From NCBI GenBank assembly GCA_025980765.1, contig JAICXB010000003.1, positions 1 through 64,000 on the forward strand: a stretch of 64,000 nt of DNA. The letters run 5' to 3'. The notes below the pieces were generated by a model that was not told where the DNA came from, did not search any database, and saw only the letters and a list, made by a program, of their open reading frames with translations. The position numbers and the translations under genes are program-made. How positions within the stretch are numbered: position 1 is the stretch's first letter; the number at the start of each line of letters is the position of its first letter. Origin of the DNA: Terriglobales bacterium (GTDB lineage Bacteria > Acidobacteriota > Terriglobia > Terriglobales > Acidobacteriaceae). This document shows, piece by piece, positions 17,091 through 26,851 of the stretch.

Positions 17091-19544
17091 GTGCATACCT
17101 TTCTGCAAGACCTTCGCTATGGCATTCGCATTCTGAGCAAGACTCCCGGAAGCACTCTGGCCGTGCTGTTGCTTCTGGCGGTTGGCATTGGGGCGAATAC
17201 GGCGGTCTTCAGCTTTGTGAATGCTTTGTTCTTCAAGCCGCTTCGCGTTGCGAATGCTGGTCAACTGGTCGGAATCTATGCCAAGGGACACGTAGCTTAC
17301 CGCGCCGGCTTCTCTTATCCCGAATACATTTCGCTTCGCGATCACAATCATTCCTTTTCCTCGCTCGCGGCCGATTCTGTCATCGCGCAGCTTCACTTGC
17401 TTATCGACGGCGACGCAAACGAAGCGCGCGGCGCGTTCGTCACCGCAAACTACTTTTCCGTTTTGGGAGTGCATCCATCATTAGGACGGTTCTTCCTTCC
17501 TGAGGAAGATCAGGCACCCGACCGCAATCCCGTGGTGGTGCTCAGCGATGAACTGTGGAGATCGCGCTTTGGTGGAAGTCCGGATGCCCTTGGGCGCGAA
17601 TTCACAGTCAACGGCATTGCGTTCAAAATCATTGGAGTCGCGCCGCCAGAGTTTCACGGGTTCCATCCTGGGAATCCCGAGCAGCTTTGGATGCCCACCA
17701 TGATGCTGCGCGCTGCCGGATATCTGTTTTCCCCGAGCACATTCAATGGCACAATTCTCGACGAGCTGATTGGCAGGCTCGCGCCCGGAGTCTCCCGGGA
17801 GGCCGCGCAAGACGAATTCCGGCGCATTGTGGTCTGGTCGGCTACGGACTGGCCGCCGAACGAGGGCACGCGACAAATCTTCGCGTTTCCGGCCACCGGC
17901 GTGAATCCCGACGAAAAAGCGCAGCTCAGCGCGCAGATGCGCCTGATCATGGCTTCGGCGGCGGCATTGCTGCTGATTGCCTGCGCCAATCTCGCCGGTC
18001 TCTTCCTCGCTCGCAACGCCGCTCGCAGGCAGGAGATCGGCATTCGCCTTTCCATCGGAGCGGGCAAGCAGCGCATCGTGCGCCAGCTCATGACGGAGAG
18101 CCTGCTGCTGTCATTGACCGGCTGCCTGATGGCATTGCCGGTTTCTCTGCTCGCGAAGAATTTCCTGGCCGGCTACTACAGCATGGACAGCGAGGGCTTC
18201 GTCCACATCTATGATCTCGCGCTCGACTGGCGCGTGCTGCTCTTCTGCGTTGGCCTGGGAACAGCAACCGGCTTGCTGTTCGGACTGGGACCGGCGCTCC
18301 GTGCAACGCGCGAGGACCTCATCACGCAGATCAAAGGCTCAAGTTCCAGCCTGGCGATGAAAGGCCGCTGGCGGCAGATTCTGGTCGCGGCGCAGGTGGC
18401 GCTGTCGCTGGTGCTGCTGGTTTCGGCCGCGCTGCTGGCGCGCAGCAGCCTGGCCCTGCGACACGGAACCAACCTTGATCCCGAGCACGTAAGCCTGATC
18501 CGCATCCGTCCGGAGATGCTGCATTACACGCCAGCGCAAAATGAAGCCCTGTTCCGTCGCGTGGTCGAGAGGCTGCAGAGTTTGCCCGAGGCTGAGTCGG
18601 TCACAGTGATTCGCGGCGGAGAGGGCCTGGTCTGGAATTGGCAGAACGGGCGGGAGGCCGAGATACGACTTCCCAATTCGGGAGTGTCCTCTCCAGAAGC
18701 CGCTCTGAAGGTCCTATATCACGACATTGGCCTCCATTTCTTCCGCACGCTGAGAATTCCCCTGCTTCAAGGACGAGACTTCAACGCGCAGGACCGCCCC
18801 GGTTCTCCGGCCGTAGCCATCGTCAATGACACGCTCGCTCGCCGGCTTTGGCCCGGCGGTCGCGCCGTAGGCCAGATCGTCATGGTCAACAGGCAGCCGG
18901 TCGAGGTCGTAGGAGTGAGCGCCAGCATCCAGCCACCAAATGCGACGCAGCCGCCTGCGCCGTATTTGTATCTTCCCTTCTGGCAGTTGAGTCCTGGCCG
19001 GGAGGGCGACCTACGCTTGGCGATTCGCGTACATGGCGATCCGGTTGCGCAGCTTCCAGTGATACGCAAGGCGATTCAATCGGTGGATCCCGCCATCCCC
19101 ATGGGCGAGGACATGTCCATGCAGCAGCAGATGGAAATGGAGTACATGCCGGTGATGCTTTCCCGCACGATCGTCACCTGTTGCGGCGTGCTGGCTCTGT
19201 GCTTGAGCGCGCTGGGTCTCTACAGCGTGCTCGCGCTGGCGGTGCGCTCGCGCGTTCGCGATATCGGCGTGCGCATGGCGCTCGGCGCGCAAACCGGCGA
19301 CATTCTCAAATTGGTACTGAGCGAAGGAGTGAGCATCGGCCTGGCGGGTGCTGCCATCGGACTGCTGTCGGCTCTGGCCGCGACTCGTCTGCTGTCAAGT
19401 TGGATCTATGGCGTGCGCACGATCGATCTTCTCTCTTTCGCCGGAGGAGCAGCGCTGCTGCTTGCGACATCGATCCTCGCCAGCTATCTGCCGGCGCGGC
19501 GCGCAGCGCAGGTTGATCCGCTGATCGCGCTGCGACAGGAATAG
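17091..19544 (+). CDS. MacB/FtsX-like ABC transporter permease (second ADOP-type protein)
   Basis: From the GTG at 17091, which follows a strong GGAGGGG, the protein has 817 residues. It starts VHTFLQDLRYGIRILSKTPG, enters a first helix (LAVLLLLAVGIGANTAVFSFVNAL), a MacB periplasmic core (residues about 45-265), helices with IMASAAALLLIACANLAGLFLARNAARRQEIGIR, a second half and a C-terminal FtsX domain ending in PARRAAQVDPLIALRQE. It lacks the long N-terminal extension and the adjacent padR of its neighbour at 9.6 kb. No ATPase gene is near. An upstream TTG at 17034 is open but unlikely. Probable export function, substrate unknown. Confidence 0.9.
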   Translation: MHTFLQDLRYGIRILSKTPGSTLAVLLLLAVGIGANTAVFSFVNALFFKPLRVANAGQLVGIYAKGHVAYRAGFSYPEYISLRDHNHSFSSLAADSVIAQLHLLIDGDANEARGAFVTANYFSVLGVHPSLGRFFLPEEDQAPDRNPVVVLSDELWRSRFGGSPDALGREFTVNGIAFKIIGVAPPEFHGFHPGNPEQLWMPTMMLRAAGYLFSPSTFNGTILDELIGRLAPGVSREAAQDEFRRIVVWSATDWPPNEGTRQIFAFPATGVNPDEKAQLSAQMRLIMASAAALLLIACANLAGLFLARNAARRQEIGIRLSIGAGKQRIVRQLMTESLLLSLTGCLMALPVSLLAKNFLAGYYSMDSEGFVHIYDLALDWRVLLFCVGLGTATGLLFGLGPALRATREDLITQIKGSSSSLAMKGRWRQILVAAQVALSLVLLVSAALLARSSLALRHGTNLDPEHVSLIRIRPEMLHYTPAQNEALFRRVVERLQSLPEAESVTVIRGGEGLVWNWQNGREAEIRLPNSGVSSPEAALKVLYHDIGLHFFRTLRIPLLQGRDFNAQDRPGSPAVAIVNDTLARRLWPGGRAVGQIVMVNRQPVEVVGVSASIQPPNATQPPAPYLYLPFWQLSPGREGDLRLAIRVHGDPVAQLPVIRKAIQSVDPAIPMGEDMSMQQQMEMEYMPVMLSRTIVTCCGVLALCLSALGLYSVLALAVRSRVRDIGVRMALGAQTGDILKLVLSEGVSIGLAGAAIGLLSALAATRLLSSWIYGVRTIDLLSFAGGAALLLATSILASYLPARRAAQVDPLIALRQE

Positions 19545-19718
19545 CGGAGCAAATTCAAGTTCTTCGCGCCCCCTTCACAGTCCTTAGCTGCGCGATTCGT
19601 TGCTCCTGCAACTTTTCTGGATGTCATCACGACAGCTACTCGCACCCATGTTGAGGCTGCACGGGAACATCACTCCGCATCCCATTCAGCAACTTATCTT
19701 GCTCCACCGGGGTGGGTT

Positions 19719-21368
19719 GTGTTGAGGGCTCGGCCAATTCTCTTCCTGTTGCTGGTTTTCTTCAGCGCCAGCGCATTGCGCGCGCAATCTGTACCATCAC
19801 TGAGCCACGTAGTCGTTGTCGCCATGGAGAATCAGAGCTACGGCGACGTCGTGGGCAGCTCCTCGATGCCTTACCTCAATAGCTTGATCAGCCGTTACGC
19901 TGTCGCGGGAAAATATTACGGCAACATTCACGGCTCCTTTCCCAACTATGCCATGCTGGTCAGCGGAGAATTGATTACGCAGGCCGGATTTGGTCTGCCG
20001 AACGATTTTCCCATCAGCATCGACAATATCGAGCGCGAGTTGATTCAGGCCGGCAAGAGCTGGCGAGTCTACGCCGAGAGTCTGCCCTCAAGCGGCTATA
20101 CCGGCGGAGATTCTTATCCTTATGTGAAGCGTCACAACCCATTCGCCTACATGAGCGACAACCTGAACGGCTCATCGCAGGCCAATAACATTGTGCCGCT
20201 TACGCAGTTCGCGCACGATCTTGCCGCAGACACGCTGCCCAGCTTTTCTTTCGTCGTTCCCAATCTGGAACATGATGCCGAGGATTGTCCCAGCGGCGGC
20301 ACAAACTGCGTGAATTCCGACAAACTCGCCGCCGCGGACCATTGGCTGCAGACGAACATCGATCCACTGCTGTCCAGCCCTTCGTTCCAGAGCAATGGGC
20401 TGCTGGTGATCTGGTGGGATGAAGGTAAAGCCAGCGACACCAGCTTTGGCGGCGGGCAACTCGCGGTAGTGCTTGCGGGGCCAAACATAAAATCCGGCTA
20501 TAAATCCACCACGTTTTACCGGCACGAGAACCTGCTGCGTACCATTGCCGAGGGATTGGGCATCGGGTTTCCCGGCGCTTCGATTTATGTCCAGAGCATG
20601 TCGGACTTCTTCGGAGCCGGAGCGACTCCTGGCAGCATCAGCGGCCATGTTTCCGACAGTTCGTCTGGCGCTGCTCTAGCGGGAGCGACCGTCAGCTACA
20701 ACGGAGGCTCGACTACAACGGACAACAACGGAGCTTACAGCTTCTCCAATGTTCCCGCAGGCAGCTACACGTTGACGGCATCGGCCAGCGGCTACTCCAG
20801 CCAGAGCAGCTCGACGACGGTGAATTCCGGGGCAGCATCAACCCTCGACTTCCAATTAACTGCATCGGCGCCCGGCGGCAATGGCGCGATCACCGGCCGC
20901 GTAACCAATGTTTCCACTGGAGCAAGCATCAGCGCCGCAACCGTAGGCTTTAGTGGACACTCAACTACTACCAGCAGCACGGGGACATACTCATTCAGCA
21001 GTGTTGCCGCCGGCACATACACCGTCAGCGTTACTCATTCGGGATACATCAGCGAGAGCGCGACTGTGACCGTGAATTCTGGGGCAACCTCTACATTGAA
21101 TGTGCAGTTATCGACTGCCGGCAAAATCGCAGGAAAAGTAACCACATCCACCGGAGCCGCAGTCTCGGGAGCCAGTATTCACTTCGCAGGCGGAGCCATC
21201 AGCACCACAGCGGATACGAAATCGAGTTCCACTGGGACCTACAGCTCGAGCTGGATTCCCATCGGTTCCTACAGCGTTACGGTTTCCGCTTCCGGCCATG
21301 CCAGCCAGACTAAAAGCGTGACCGTCTCCACCGGCAACACAACGACTCTGAATTTCACGTTGCAATAG
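19719..21368 (+). CDS. Secreted phosphoesterase (alkaline-phosphatase superfamily) with carboxypeptidase-regulatory repeats
   Basis: The product has 549 residues with a GTG start after GGGGTGGG. The signal peptide ends at ALRAQ. Residues about 25-300 are a phosphoesterase domain of the phospholipase C/acid phosphatase type: HVVVVAMENQSYGDVVG, YGNIHGSFPNYAMLVSG, FVVPNLEHDAEDC, and VIWWDEGKASD with a metal-binding Asp/Glu. The rest is three carboxypeptidase-regulatory-like beta repeats of about 80 residues (GSISGHVSD, GAITGRVTN, GKIAGKVTT), each ending in TLDFQL-like strands, which probably hold the enzyme at the cell surface or on a polymer. Likely substrates are phosphate monoesters or phospholipids. 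Confidence 0.85.
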   Translation: MLRARPILFLLLVFFSASALRAQSVPSLSHVVVVAMENQSYGDVVGSSSMPYLNSLISRYAVAGKYYGNIHGSFPNYAMLVSGELITQAGFGLPNDFPISIDNIERELIQAGKSWRVYAESLPSSGYTGGDSYPYVKRHNPFAYMSDNLNGSSQANNIVPLTQFAHDLAADTLPSFSFVVPNLEHDAEDCPSGGTNCVNSDKLAAADHWLQTNIDPLLSSPSFQSNGLLVIWWDEGKASDTSFGGGQLAVVLAGPNIKSGYKSTTFYRHENLLRTIAEGLGIGFPGASIYVQSMSDFFGAGATPGSISGHVSDSSSGAALAGATVSYNGGSTTTDNNGAYSFSNVPAGSYTLTASASGYSSQSSSTTVNSGAASTLDFQLTASAPGGNGAITGRVTNVSTGASISAATVGFSGHSTTTSSTGTYSFSSVAAGTYTVSVTHSGYISESATVTVNSGATSTLNVQLSTAGKIAGKVTTSTGAAVSGASIHFAGGAISTTADTKSSSTGTYSSSWIPIGSYSVTVSASGHASQTKSVTVSTGNTTTLNFTLQ

Positions 21369-21404
21369 CTGCCGGCAGAGTCCCATGAATGCTCGCCTGT
21401 AGAA

Positions 21405-22526
21405 TTGAACGCAGTGAAGCAAGGCGAAGCGGCAAACAGATTCAGGCGTTTTGAGCACGAGCTCGAAGACCAGGGCATGGACTGTTTTCTGGTTACTCAC
21501 CTTCCGAATATCCGTTATCTCTGTGGATTTACCGGCAGCGCGGGGGTTTTGACGTTCGCCAATGGGAGCTGGTCGTTCTTCACCGACGGACGTTACACGG
21601 AGCAGGCAAAGAACGAGATCAGCGGGGCGACAGTCCGGGTTAATTCCCTTCCCGCTTTGGCACATGCGGCGCAGTGGCTCGCAGCCCGCATGCGAGGCCA
21701 TCGCGGACGAATTCGCATTGGCATCGAGGCCGATCATCTAACGCTCGCGATGGAATCGGCCGTAAGCGAGCAGCTCTCGCGCGCGCTGCCCAAATCGAAA
21801 TTCCACTTAGCGGAAACCAGCATGACAGTCGAGCGGCTGCGCATGCGCAAGGGCGCCGAGGAGATTCGGCGCATTCGCGACGCCGTGAATCTGGCCTCAA
21901 GCATCTTTCCCCAGGTCATTGAGAGCCTGCGTGCTGGCGCTACGGAGAACGAAGTTGCCGGCGGCCTCGACCACCTGGCACGCGTAGCCGGAGCGGAGAA
22001 AATGGCGTTCGAATCGATTGTTGCGTCAGCTCCGCGCTCGGCGTTGCCGCATGCGCGACCTACGCGCGAGCGCATTGGGCGCGGGTTCGTCATCCTCGAC
22101 TATGGTGTTATACTTCGCGGTTATTGTTCAGACATGACCCGCACCGTACACGTTGGCGATGCGACTAAGGCGTCGCGCGATCTGTACGCGGCAGTATTGG
22201 AAGCGCAGTTGGCGGGTATTGCAGCCGTCCGGCCGGGGGCAGCAGCGGGCGAAGTGGACGAAGCTGCCCGTAAAATCTTGCGCAAGCGCAAGCTGGATCG
22301 CTACTTCACGCATTCGCTGGGACACGGCCTGGGGCTGGAGATTCATGAAGCTCCGCGACTCGCGCGAGGCCAAAAACAGATCCTGGAGCCGGGGATGGTG
22401 ATCACCATCGAGCCCGGTGTGTACATACCGGGCAAGGGCGGCGTAAGGATTGAAGACACGGTGCTGGTCACTGAAACAGGACATGAAGTTCTCACTCCCA
22501 CTTCCAAGGAACTCATAATTCGCTAG
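21405..22526 (+). CDS. M24 family Xaa-Pro peptidase
   Basis: The product has 373 residues with a creatinase-like N-terminal domain (MDCFLVTHLPNIRYLCGFTGSAG) and a pita-bread M24 catalytic domain. Its metal ligands are recognisable in LDYGVILRGYCSDMTRTVHVG (two Asp), THSLGHGLGLEIHE (His), MVITIEPGVYIPGKGGVRIEDTVLVT (two Glu). It removes N-terminal residues before proline or splits X-Pro dipeptides in the cytosol. The TTG at 21405 was kept because the family needs the helix RFRRFEHELEDQ; a GTG at 21414 is equally possible. It precedes accB by 18 bases and shares its direction, a gene order often seen beside accBC. Confidence 0.9.
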   Translation: MNAVKQGEAANRFRRFEHELEDQGMDCFLVTHLPNIRYLCGFTGSAGVLTFANGSWSFFTDGRYTEQAKNEISGATVRVNSLPALAHAAQWLAARMRGHRGRIRIGIEADHLTLAMESAVSEQLSRALPKSKFHLAETSMTVERLRMRKGAEEIRRIRDAVNLASSIFPQVIESLRAGATENEVAGGLDHLARVAGAEKMAFESIVASAPRSALPHARPTRERIGRGFVILDYGVILRGYCSDMTRTVHVGDATKASRDLYAAVLEAQLAGIAAVRPGAAAGEVDEAARKILRKRKLDRYFTHSLGHGLGLEIHEAPRLARGQKQILEPGMVITIEPGVYIPGKGGVRIEDTVLVTETGHEVLTPTSKELIIR

Positions 22527-22544
22527 AAACCAAAACGGGACCGC

Positions 22545-23006
22545 ATGAACCAAAAAGAGCTCAAAGAGCTGATCGAGTTCCTCATTGAAAAGGACATTGC
22601 CGAGTTCGAGCTGGAACGCGGCGATGTCAAAGTACGCATCAAACGCGGAGCTCTGGTCGCAGTGGCTCCGCCGGCGCACACCGTCCCGATCGCGGCTCCG
22701 GCCACTCATGCGGTCGCGCCGGCTGCTGCGGCGCCGGCTGCTGCCGCCGCTTCCGCAGAGGACGGACTGCACATTGTGAAATCCCCAATCGTCGGGACCT
22801 TTTATGAATCGCCATCGCCGGGATCGCCGGCCTTCGTGAAGCCTGGCGACAACATCGAGAACGGACAGGTGCTCTGCATCATCGAAGCCATGAAGCTGAT
22901 GAACGAAATTGAGGCGGACGTCGCTGGGGAGCTGGTAAAACAGCTTGTGACGAATGGTCAGCCGGTCGAGTACGGGCAGGCGCTGTTCACGATCCGTCCG
23001 CGTTGA
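22545..23006 (+). CDS. accB: Biotin carboxyl carrier protein of acetyl-CoA carboxylase
   Basis: The product has 153 residues. A helical N-terminus ([29 protein letters not shown]), an Ala/Pro-rich hinge (about 40-72) and a biotinyl domain (about 75-153) with [17 protein letters not shown] and the biotinylated lysine K117 in [11 protein letters not shown]. It carries carboxybiotin between the carboxylase AccC and the transferase, the first step of fatty-acid synthesis. accC follows after 181 bases that hold a repeat element. Confidence 0.95.
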   Translation: MNQKELKELIEFLIEKDIAEFELERGDVKVRIKRGALVAVAPPAHTVPIAAPATHAVAPAAAAPAAAAASAEDGLHIVKSPIVGTFYESPSPGSPAFVKPGDNIENGQVLCIIEAMKLMNEIEADVAGELVKQLVTNGQPVEYGQALFTIRPR

Positions 23007-23053
23007 GGGCTTGTGAAACCAGGAGCAAAAGTTCTGATCCAAGGGTGCTTACG

Positions 23054-23149
23054 AATTGTCATTCCGAAGCGCCGGCTTTTGGCGCGAGGAATCTGCTGTT
23101 CGGCGGCACTCGCAACAGCAGATCCCTCGCTTCGCTCGGGGTGACAATT
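23054..23149. repeat. MITE-like element, copy 1, between accB and accC
   Basis: This 96-base element has ends AATTGTCA and TGACAATT and internal palindromes (GCCGGCTTTTGGC; CTGCTGTT with AACAGCAG; GAAGCG with CGCTTC). It matches the element at 32493-32591 along nearly its whole length. No coding capacity. It could fold as one long hairpin and affect the accB-accC transcript. Confidence 0.8.
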
Positions 23150-23187
23150 TCCTTGACGATGTCGCCCATACACGTGTCACCTTCATA

Positions 23188-24540
23188 ATGTTCAAGAAGA
23201 TCCTAATAGCCAATCGCGGCGAAATTGCTCTTCGCGTCCTCTGCGCCTGCAAAGAGCTGGGAATACGCTGCGTTGCCATCTACAGCGAAGCCGACCGCAA
23301 CGCCCTGCATGTGCGCTTTGCTGACGAAGCCATCTGCATCGGACCCCCGCGCTCTGCTGAGAGTTATCTGAATATCCCCGCCGTAATCAGCGCCGCCGAG
23401 ATCGCTAACGTGGATGCTATCCATCCCGGATACGGCCTGCTCAGCGAGAACGCAAATTTTGCTGAAGTCTGCGATGCATCGCACGTGAAATTCATTGGCC
23501 CGTCCCCAGATGTAATGCGCCTGATGGGGGAAAAAGAAAAAGCCCGCGTCGCCATGAAGAAAGCCGGAGTGCCGATCCTGCCCGGCTCCGAAGGCGTCAT
23601 CCAAAATGAGGACGAAGCGCTGGAGTGGGCGAAGGAGGTCGGGTATCCGGTGATCCTGAAGGCCTCAGCCGGAGGCGGCGGACGCGGTATGCGCGTGATT
23701 CGCTCCGCCGACGAGTTGCCGCGATTGTTTCAAGCAGCACAGTCTGAGGCAGCGGCGGCATTCGGCAATGGCGACCTTTACATGGAGAAGTTCATCGAGC
23801 GTCCGCGCCACATCGAGTTTCAGGTGCTTGCCGATCAGCACGGGCACGTGACCACGTTGGGCGAACGCGAGTGTTCCATTCAGCGTCGCCATCAAAAACT
23901 GCTGGAAGAATCGCCATCGGTTCGCATGACTCCGGAATTGCGCAAGCAAATCGGCGACAAGCTGCAAAGCTGCCTGACGGAAATTGGATACGTCAATGCC
24001 GGCACCGTCGAATTTCTGATGGACGAAGATGGCAGCCTGCACTTCATCGAGATGAACACGCGTATTCAAGTGGAGCATCCGGTGACCGAAATGGTGACGG
24101 GCATCGATCTGGTGAAGAGCCAGATTCGCATTGCCGCTGGTGAGAAGCTCAGCGGCATTCTTCCTGAAAAGATCGAGATGCGCGGACACTCCATCGAATG
24201 CCGCATCAACGCCGAACATCCAGAGAAGTTCACGCCTTCGGCGGGCAAGATCACAGCCTTCAACATGCCGGGTGGAACCGGAGTGCGCGTCGACACTGCA
24301 GCATATACGGAAGGCGTGATTCCTCCCTACTACGACTCGCTGATCGCGAAACTAATCACCCATGGTCGCGACCGCGACGAAGCCATTGCGCGCATGTCGC
24401 GCGCCCTGGAGATGTTCATCGTGGAGGGGATCCACACGACCATCCCGTTGCATCGTCGCATCATGACCAATCCCGACTTCCGCGCGGGCGAGTTCGATAC
24501 CAAGTTCATGGAGAGGTTCTTGGCAGCACCTCCGATGTAG
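23188..24540 (+). CDS. accC: Biotin carboxylase subunit of acetyl-CoA carboxylase
   Basis: The product has 450 residues from the ATG at 23188, chosen because the family starts [17 protein letters not shown] and the longer open frame runs through a repeat. Domains are a biotin-carboxylase N-terminal domain (1-110), an ATP-grasp with the glycine loop [13 protein letters not shown] and metal ligands in [27 protein letters not shown], and a C-terminal domain with [15 protein letters not shown]. It carboxylates biotin on AccB using ATP and bicarbonate. No accA or accD is in the window. Confidence 0.96.
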   Translation: MFKKILIANRGEIALRVLCACKELGIRCVAIYSEADRNALHVRFADEAICIGPPRSAESYLNIPAVISAAEIANVDAIHPGYGLLSENANFAEVCDASHVKFIGPSPDVMRLMGEKEKARVAMKKAGVPILPGSEGVIQNEDEALEWAKEVGYPVILKASAGGGGRGMRVIRSADELPRLFQAAQSEAAAAFGNGDLYMEKFIERPRHIEFQVLADQHGHVTTLGERECSIQRRHQKLLEESPSVRMTPELRKQIGDKLQSCLTEIGYVNAGTVEFLMDEDGSLHFIEMNTRIQVEHPVTEMVTGIDLVKSQIRIAAGEKLSGILPEKIEMRGHSIECRINAEHPEKFTPSAGKITAFNMPGGTGVRVDTAAYTEGVIPPYYDSLIAKLITHGRDRDEAIARMSRALEMFIVEGIHTTIPLHRRIMTNPDFRAGEFDTKFMERFLAAPPM

Positions 24541-24552
24541 CGGGCCTAGTGC

Positions 24553-24613
24553 CATCCGCGGTAGCGGATGATGGATCAGATATCTATCCAGAACCCATCC
24601 GCTACCGCGGATG
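24553..24613. repeat. Inverted repeat with perfect 18-base arms
   Basis: CATCCGCGGTAGCGGATG and its exact reverse complement flank 25 bases just before thiE. The arms are themselves near-palindromic. A related element lies at 47571-47640. It may terminate accC transcription or mask an upstream thiE start. Confidence 0.75.
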
Positions 24614-24636
24614 ATACCGACGATTCTCTCGCTTTT

Positions 24637-25251
24637 ATGGTTCCCCGTCTCTACCCCATCCTCGTTCCCTCTCGCATCGGCGGGGGCAGCGTTGAGGAAG
24701 TTTGCGCCTTCGCGCGGGAGCTTGTGGCCGGTGGCGCCACCCTTCTGCAGTTACGTGACAAGAGTTCCGCTTCGGCAGAGGTTCTCAGAATCGCGCGCGA
24801 GCTGCGGCGACTCTTGCCGGACCAAGTCAAGCTCATCATGAACGATCGCTGCGACCTTGCATTGGCGGCGCAATTCCAGGGAGTCCATTTGGGACAAGAC
24901 GATCTGCCGGTCGAAGCGGCCCGTCGAATTGTTGGCCGAGAACGCTGGATTGGCATCTCGACCCATAATCCGGCCCAAGTTGAAGCGGCTGAGCAAACCT
25001 CAGCTGATTACATCGCCATTGGTCCGGTGTTTGCGACTATCTCGAAAGACAATCCCGATCCCGTGATTGGCCTCGAAGGGGTGCGTCAGGCGCGGGCACG
25101 GACCCGCAAGCCGCTGGTCGCAATTGGCGGCATCACCGTCAAAAACTGCCGGTCGGTAATGGAGGCCGGGGCTGATTCCGTCGCTGTGATCGGGGAACTT
25201 CTTCGCGACCCTCGCAATATAACTGCACAGTTCATGCCGGAATTGAGGTAA
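24637..25251 (+). CDS. thiE: Thiamine phosphate synthase
   Basis: The product has 204 residues from the ATG at 24637. Motifs of the TIM-barrel family: RLYPIL start, GGATLLQLRDK, LIMNDRCDLALA, GVHLGQDDLP, IGISTHN, YIAIGPVFATISKD, PLVAIGGITVKN and GADSVAVI. It joins the thiazole and pyrimidine (HMP-PP) moieties to give thiamine phosphate. An ATG at 24568 would add 23 residues encoded by the inverted repeat and is less likely. No thiamine riboswitch sequence is seen and no other thi gene is adjacent. Confidence 0.92.
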   Translation: MVPRLYPILVPSRIGGGSVEEVCAFARELVAGGATLLQLRDKSSASAEVLRIARELRRLLPDQVKLIMNDRCDLALAAQFQGVHLGQDDLPVEAARRIVGRERWIGISTHNPAQVEAAEQTSADYIAIGPVFATISKDNPDPVIGLEGVRQARARTRKPLVAIGGITVKNCRSVMEAGADSVAVIGELLRDPRNITAQFMPELR

Positions 25252-25264
25252 AACTATCAATCAC

Positions 25265-26824
25265 GTGACAACCGAGACCCAGGTCCGCGTTCCCGCCGCT
25301 GAAGAGGCCCAGTTCGTCAAGGGAATCAACCTGACCAGCGCGACCGCCCTCGTGATCGGCTCGATGATCGGTTCGGGAATTTTCATTGTCTCTGCCGACA
25401 TTTCGCGGCAGGTGGACTCGCCGGCGCTGCTGATCCTGGCTTGGGTGGTCACCGGATTCCTGACAGTCGTTGGAGCCCTGAGCTATGGCGAACTTGCCAC
25501 CATGATGCCCAAGGCCGGCGGCCAATATGTATTCCTACGAGAGTCGCTCGGGCCGCTGTGGGGCTTCCTATATGGGTGGACGCTCTTCCTAGTTATCCAG
25601 ACCGGAACCATCGCGGCAGTCGGCGTGGCTTTCGGCAAGTTTCTGGGCGTGCTCTTCCCTGCCATCTCCGCCGACAAATGGCTTTGGCATATCGGACATG
25701 TCCCAAAATGGGCCGTAGGCCCGCTGGTGCTGGGCAACATGGATGTCGGGCTGAACTGGCAAAACCTGGTGGCGATTGGGACCGTGATCCTGCTCACCGG
25801 AATCAACGTGTTGGGAATCCGCACCGGCGCTATCGTCCAGAACGTGTTCACGTTTTGCAAGACCGCTGCGCTTCTGGGACTGGTATTGATTGGGGCCGCA
25901 TTGGGCCGCAATGCCCACGCGATCGCTGAGAACTTTGGCCACTTCTGGCGAAACGCTTCGTTTCACAACCTGCATCCGGTGCAGGTTGGAATTGGGGGGC
26001 CGATTGCTTTCGTCGGCCTGCTCACGGTTGTCGCCGTGGTGCAGACGGGTTCGCTGTTTTCTTCCGATGCCTGGAACAACGTCACATTCACGGCCGCGGA
26101 GGTAGAGAATCCACGTCGCAACCTGCCGCTATCGTTGGCCCTCGGCACCAGCATCGTGGTCCTGCTCTACATTGCCGCAAACTTCGTCTACCTCATGGTG
26201 CTGCCGCTGCAGGGCGATCCTCATGGAGCCACTCTGCTTTCGCGCGGCATTCAGTATGCGACTGACGATCGCGTTGCTACGGCGGTAATGCAGCAGATCT
26301 TTGGCGCATCCGGGGCGGCGCTGATGGCCATTGCCATCCTGGTCTCAACCTTCGGATGCAACAACGGGCTGATTCTGGCGGGAGCTCGCGTGTACTACGC
26401 TATGGCCCGCGATGGCCTGTTCTTCCGCTCGGTTGCCAAACTGCATCCCAAATACAAGACTCCCAGCGTTTCCCTGCTCGCGCAAGCGGGATGGACGTGT
26501 CTGCTGTGCCTCTCCGGAACCTACAGTCAGTTGCTGGACCTGACCATGTTCGCGGTCATCATCTTCTATATACTGACCATCGGAGGGCTCTTCGTCCTCA
26601 GGCGCACTCGTCCCGACGCGCCGCGCCCCTACCGCGCATTGGGGTATCCTGTCTTACCGGCAATGTACATTGTGATCGCGCTGTTTATCGATGTCGTATT
26701 ATTGCGCTACAAGCCGCAGTACACCTGGCCGGGATTGATTATCGTGCTGCTGGGAATTCCGGTTTATCTTTTCTGGTCGCGCAGCGCACATGTGTCGAGG
26801 GAAACTCGGAGCGAAGCAAGCTAA
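25265..26824 (+). CDS. APC-family amino-acid permease
   Basis: The product has 519 residues with about twelve to fourteen hydrophobic helices. The first carries the APC glycine motif MIGSGIFIVSADISR; then GALSYGELATMMPKAGGQYVFLRE, typical of the amino acid/polyamine/organocation superfamily, and FSSDAWNNVTFTAAEVENPRRNLP. It moves amino acids or related compounds across the inner membrane, probably with protons or by exchange. The GTG start follows thiE by 14 bases, and a similar permease follows at 28 bases, so the two are probably co-transcribed. Substrate not predictable. Confidence 0.9.
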   Translation: MTTETQVRVPAAEEAQFVKGINLTSATALVIGSMIGSGIFIVSADISRQVDSPALLILAWVVTGFLTVVGALSYGELATMMPKAGGQYVFLRESLGPLWGFLYGWTLFLVIQTGTIAAVGVAFGKFLGVLFPAISADKWLWHIGHVPKWAVGPLVLGNMDVGLNWQNLVAIGTVILLTGINVLGIRTGAIVQNVFTFCKTAALLGLVLIGAALGRNAHAIAENFGHFWRNASFHNLHPVQVGIGGPIAFVGLLTVVAVVQTGSLFSSDAWNNVTFTAAEVENPRRNLPLSLALGTSIVVLLYIAANFVYLMVLPLQGDPHGATLLSRGIQYATDDRVATAVMQQIFGASGAALMAIAILVSTFGCNNGLILAGARVYYAMARDGLFFRSVAKLHPKYKTPSVSLLAQAGWTCLLCLSGTYSQLLDLTMFAVIIFYILTIGGLFVLRRTRPDAPRPYRALGYPVLPAMYIVIALFIDVVLLRYKPQYTWPGLIIVLLGIPVYLFWSRSAHVSRETRSEAS

Positions 26825-26851
26825 GTCTCTCAGTTTAGGAGAAACAGACAA

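Noticed and set aside
24545-24636. Thiamine riboswitch before thiE
   Set aside because: The stretch is a perfect inverted repeat of a dispersed family and lacks the conserved TPP-box sequence.
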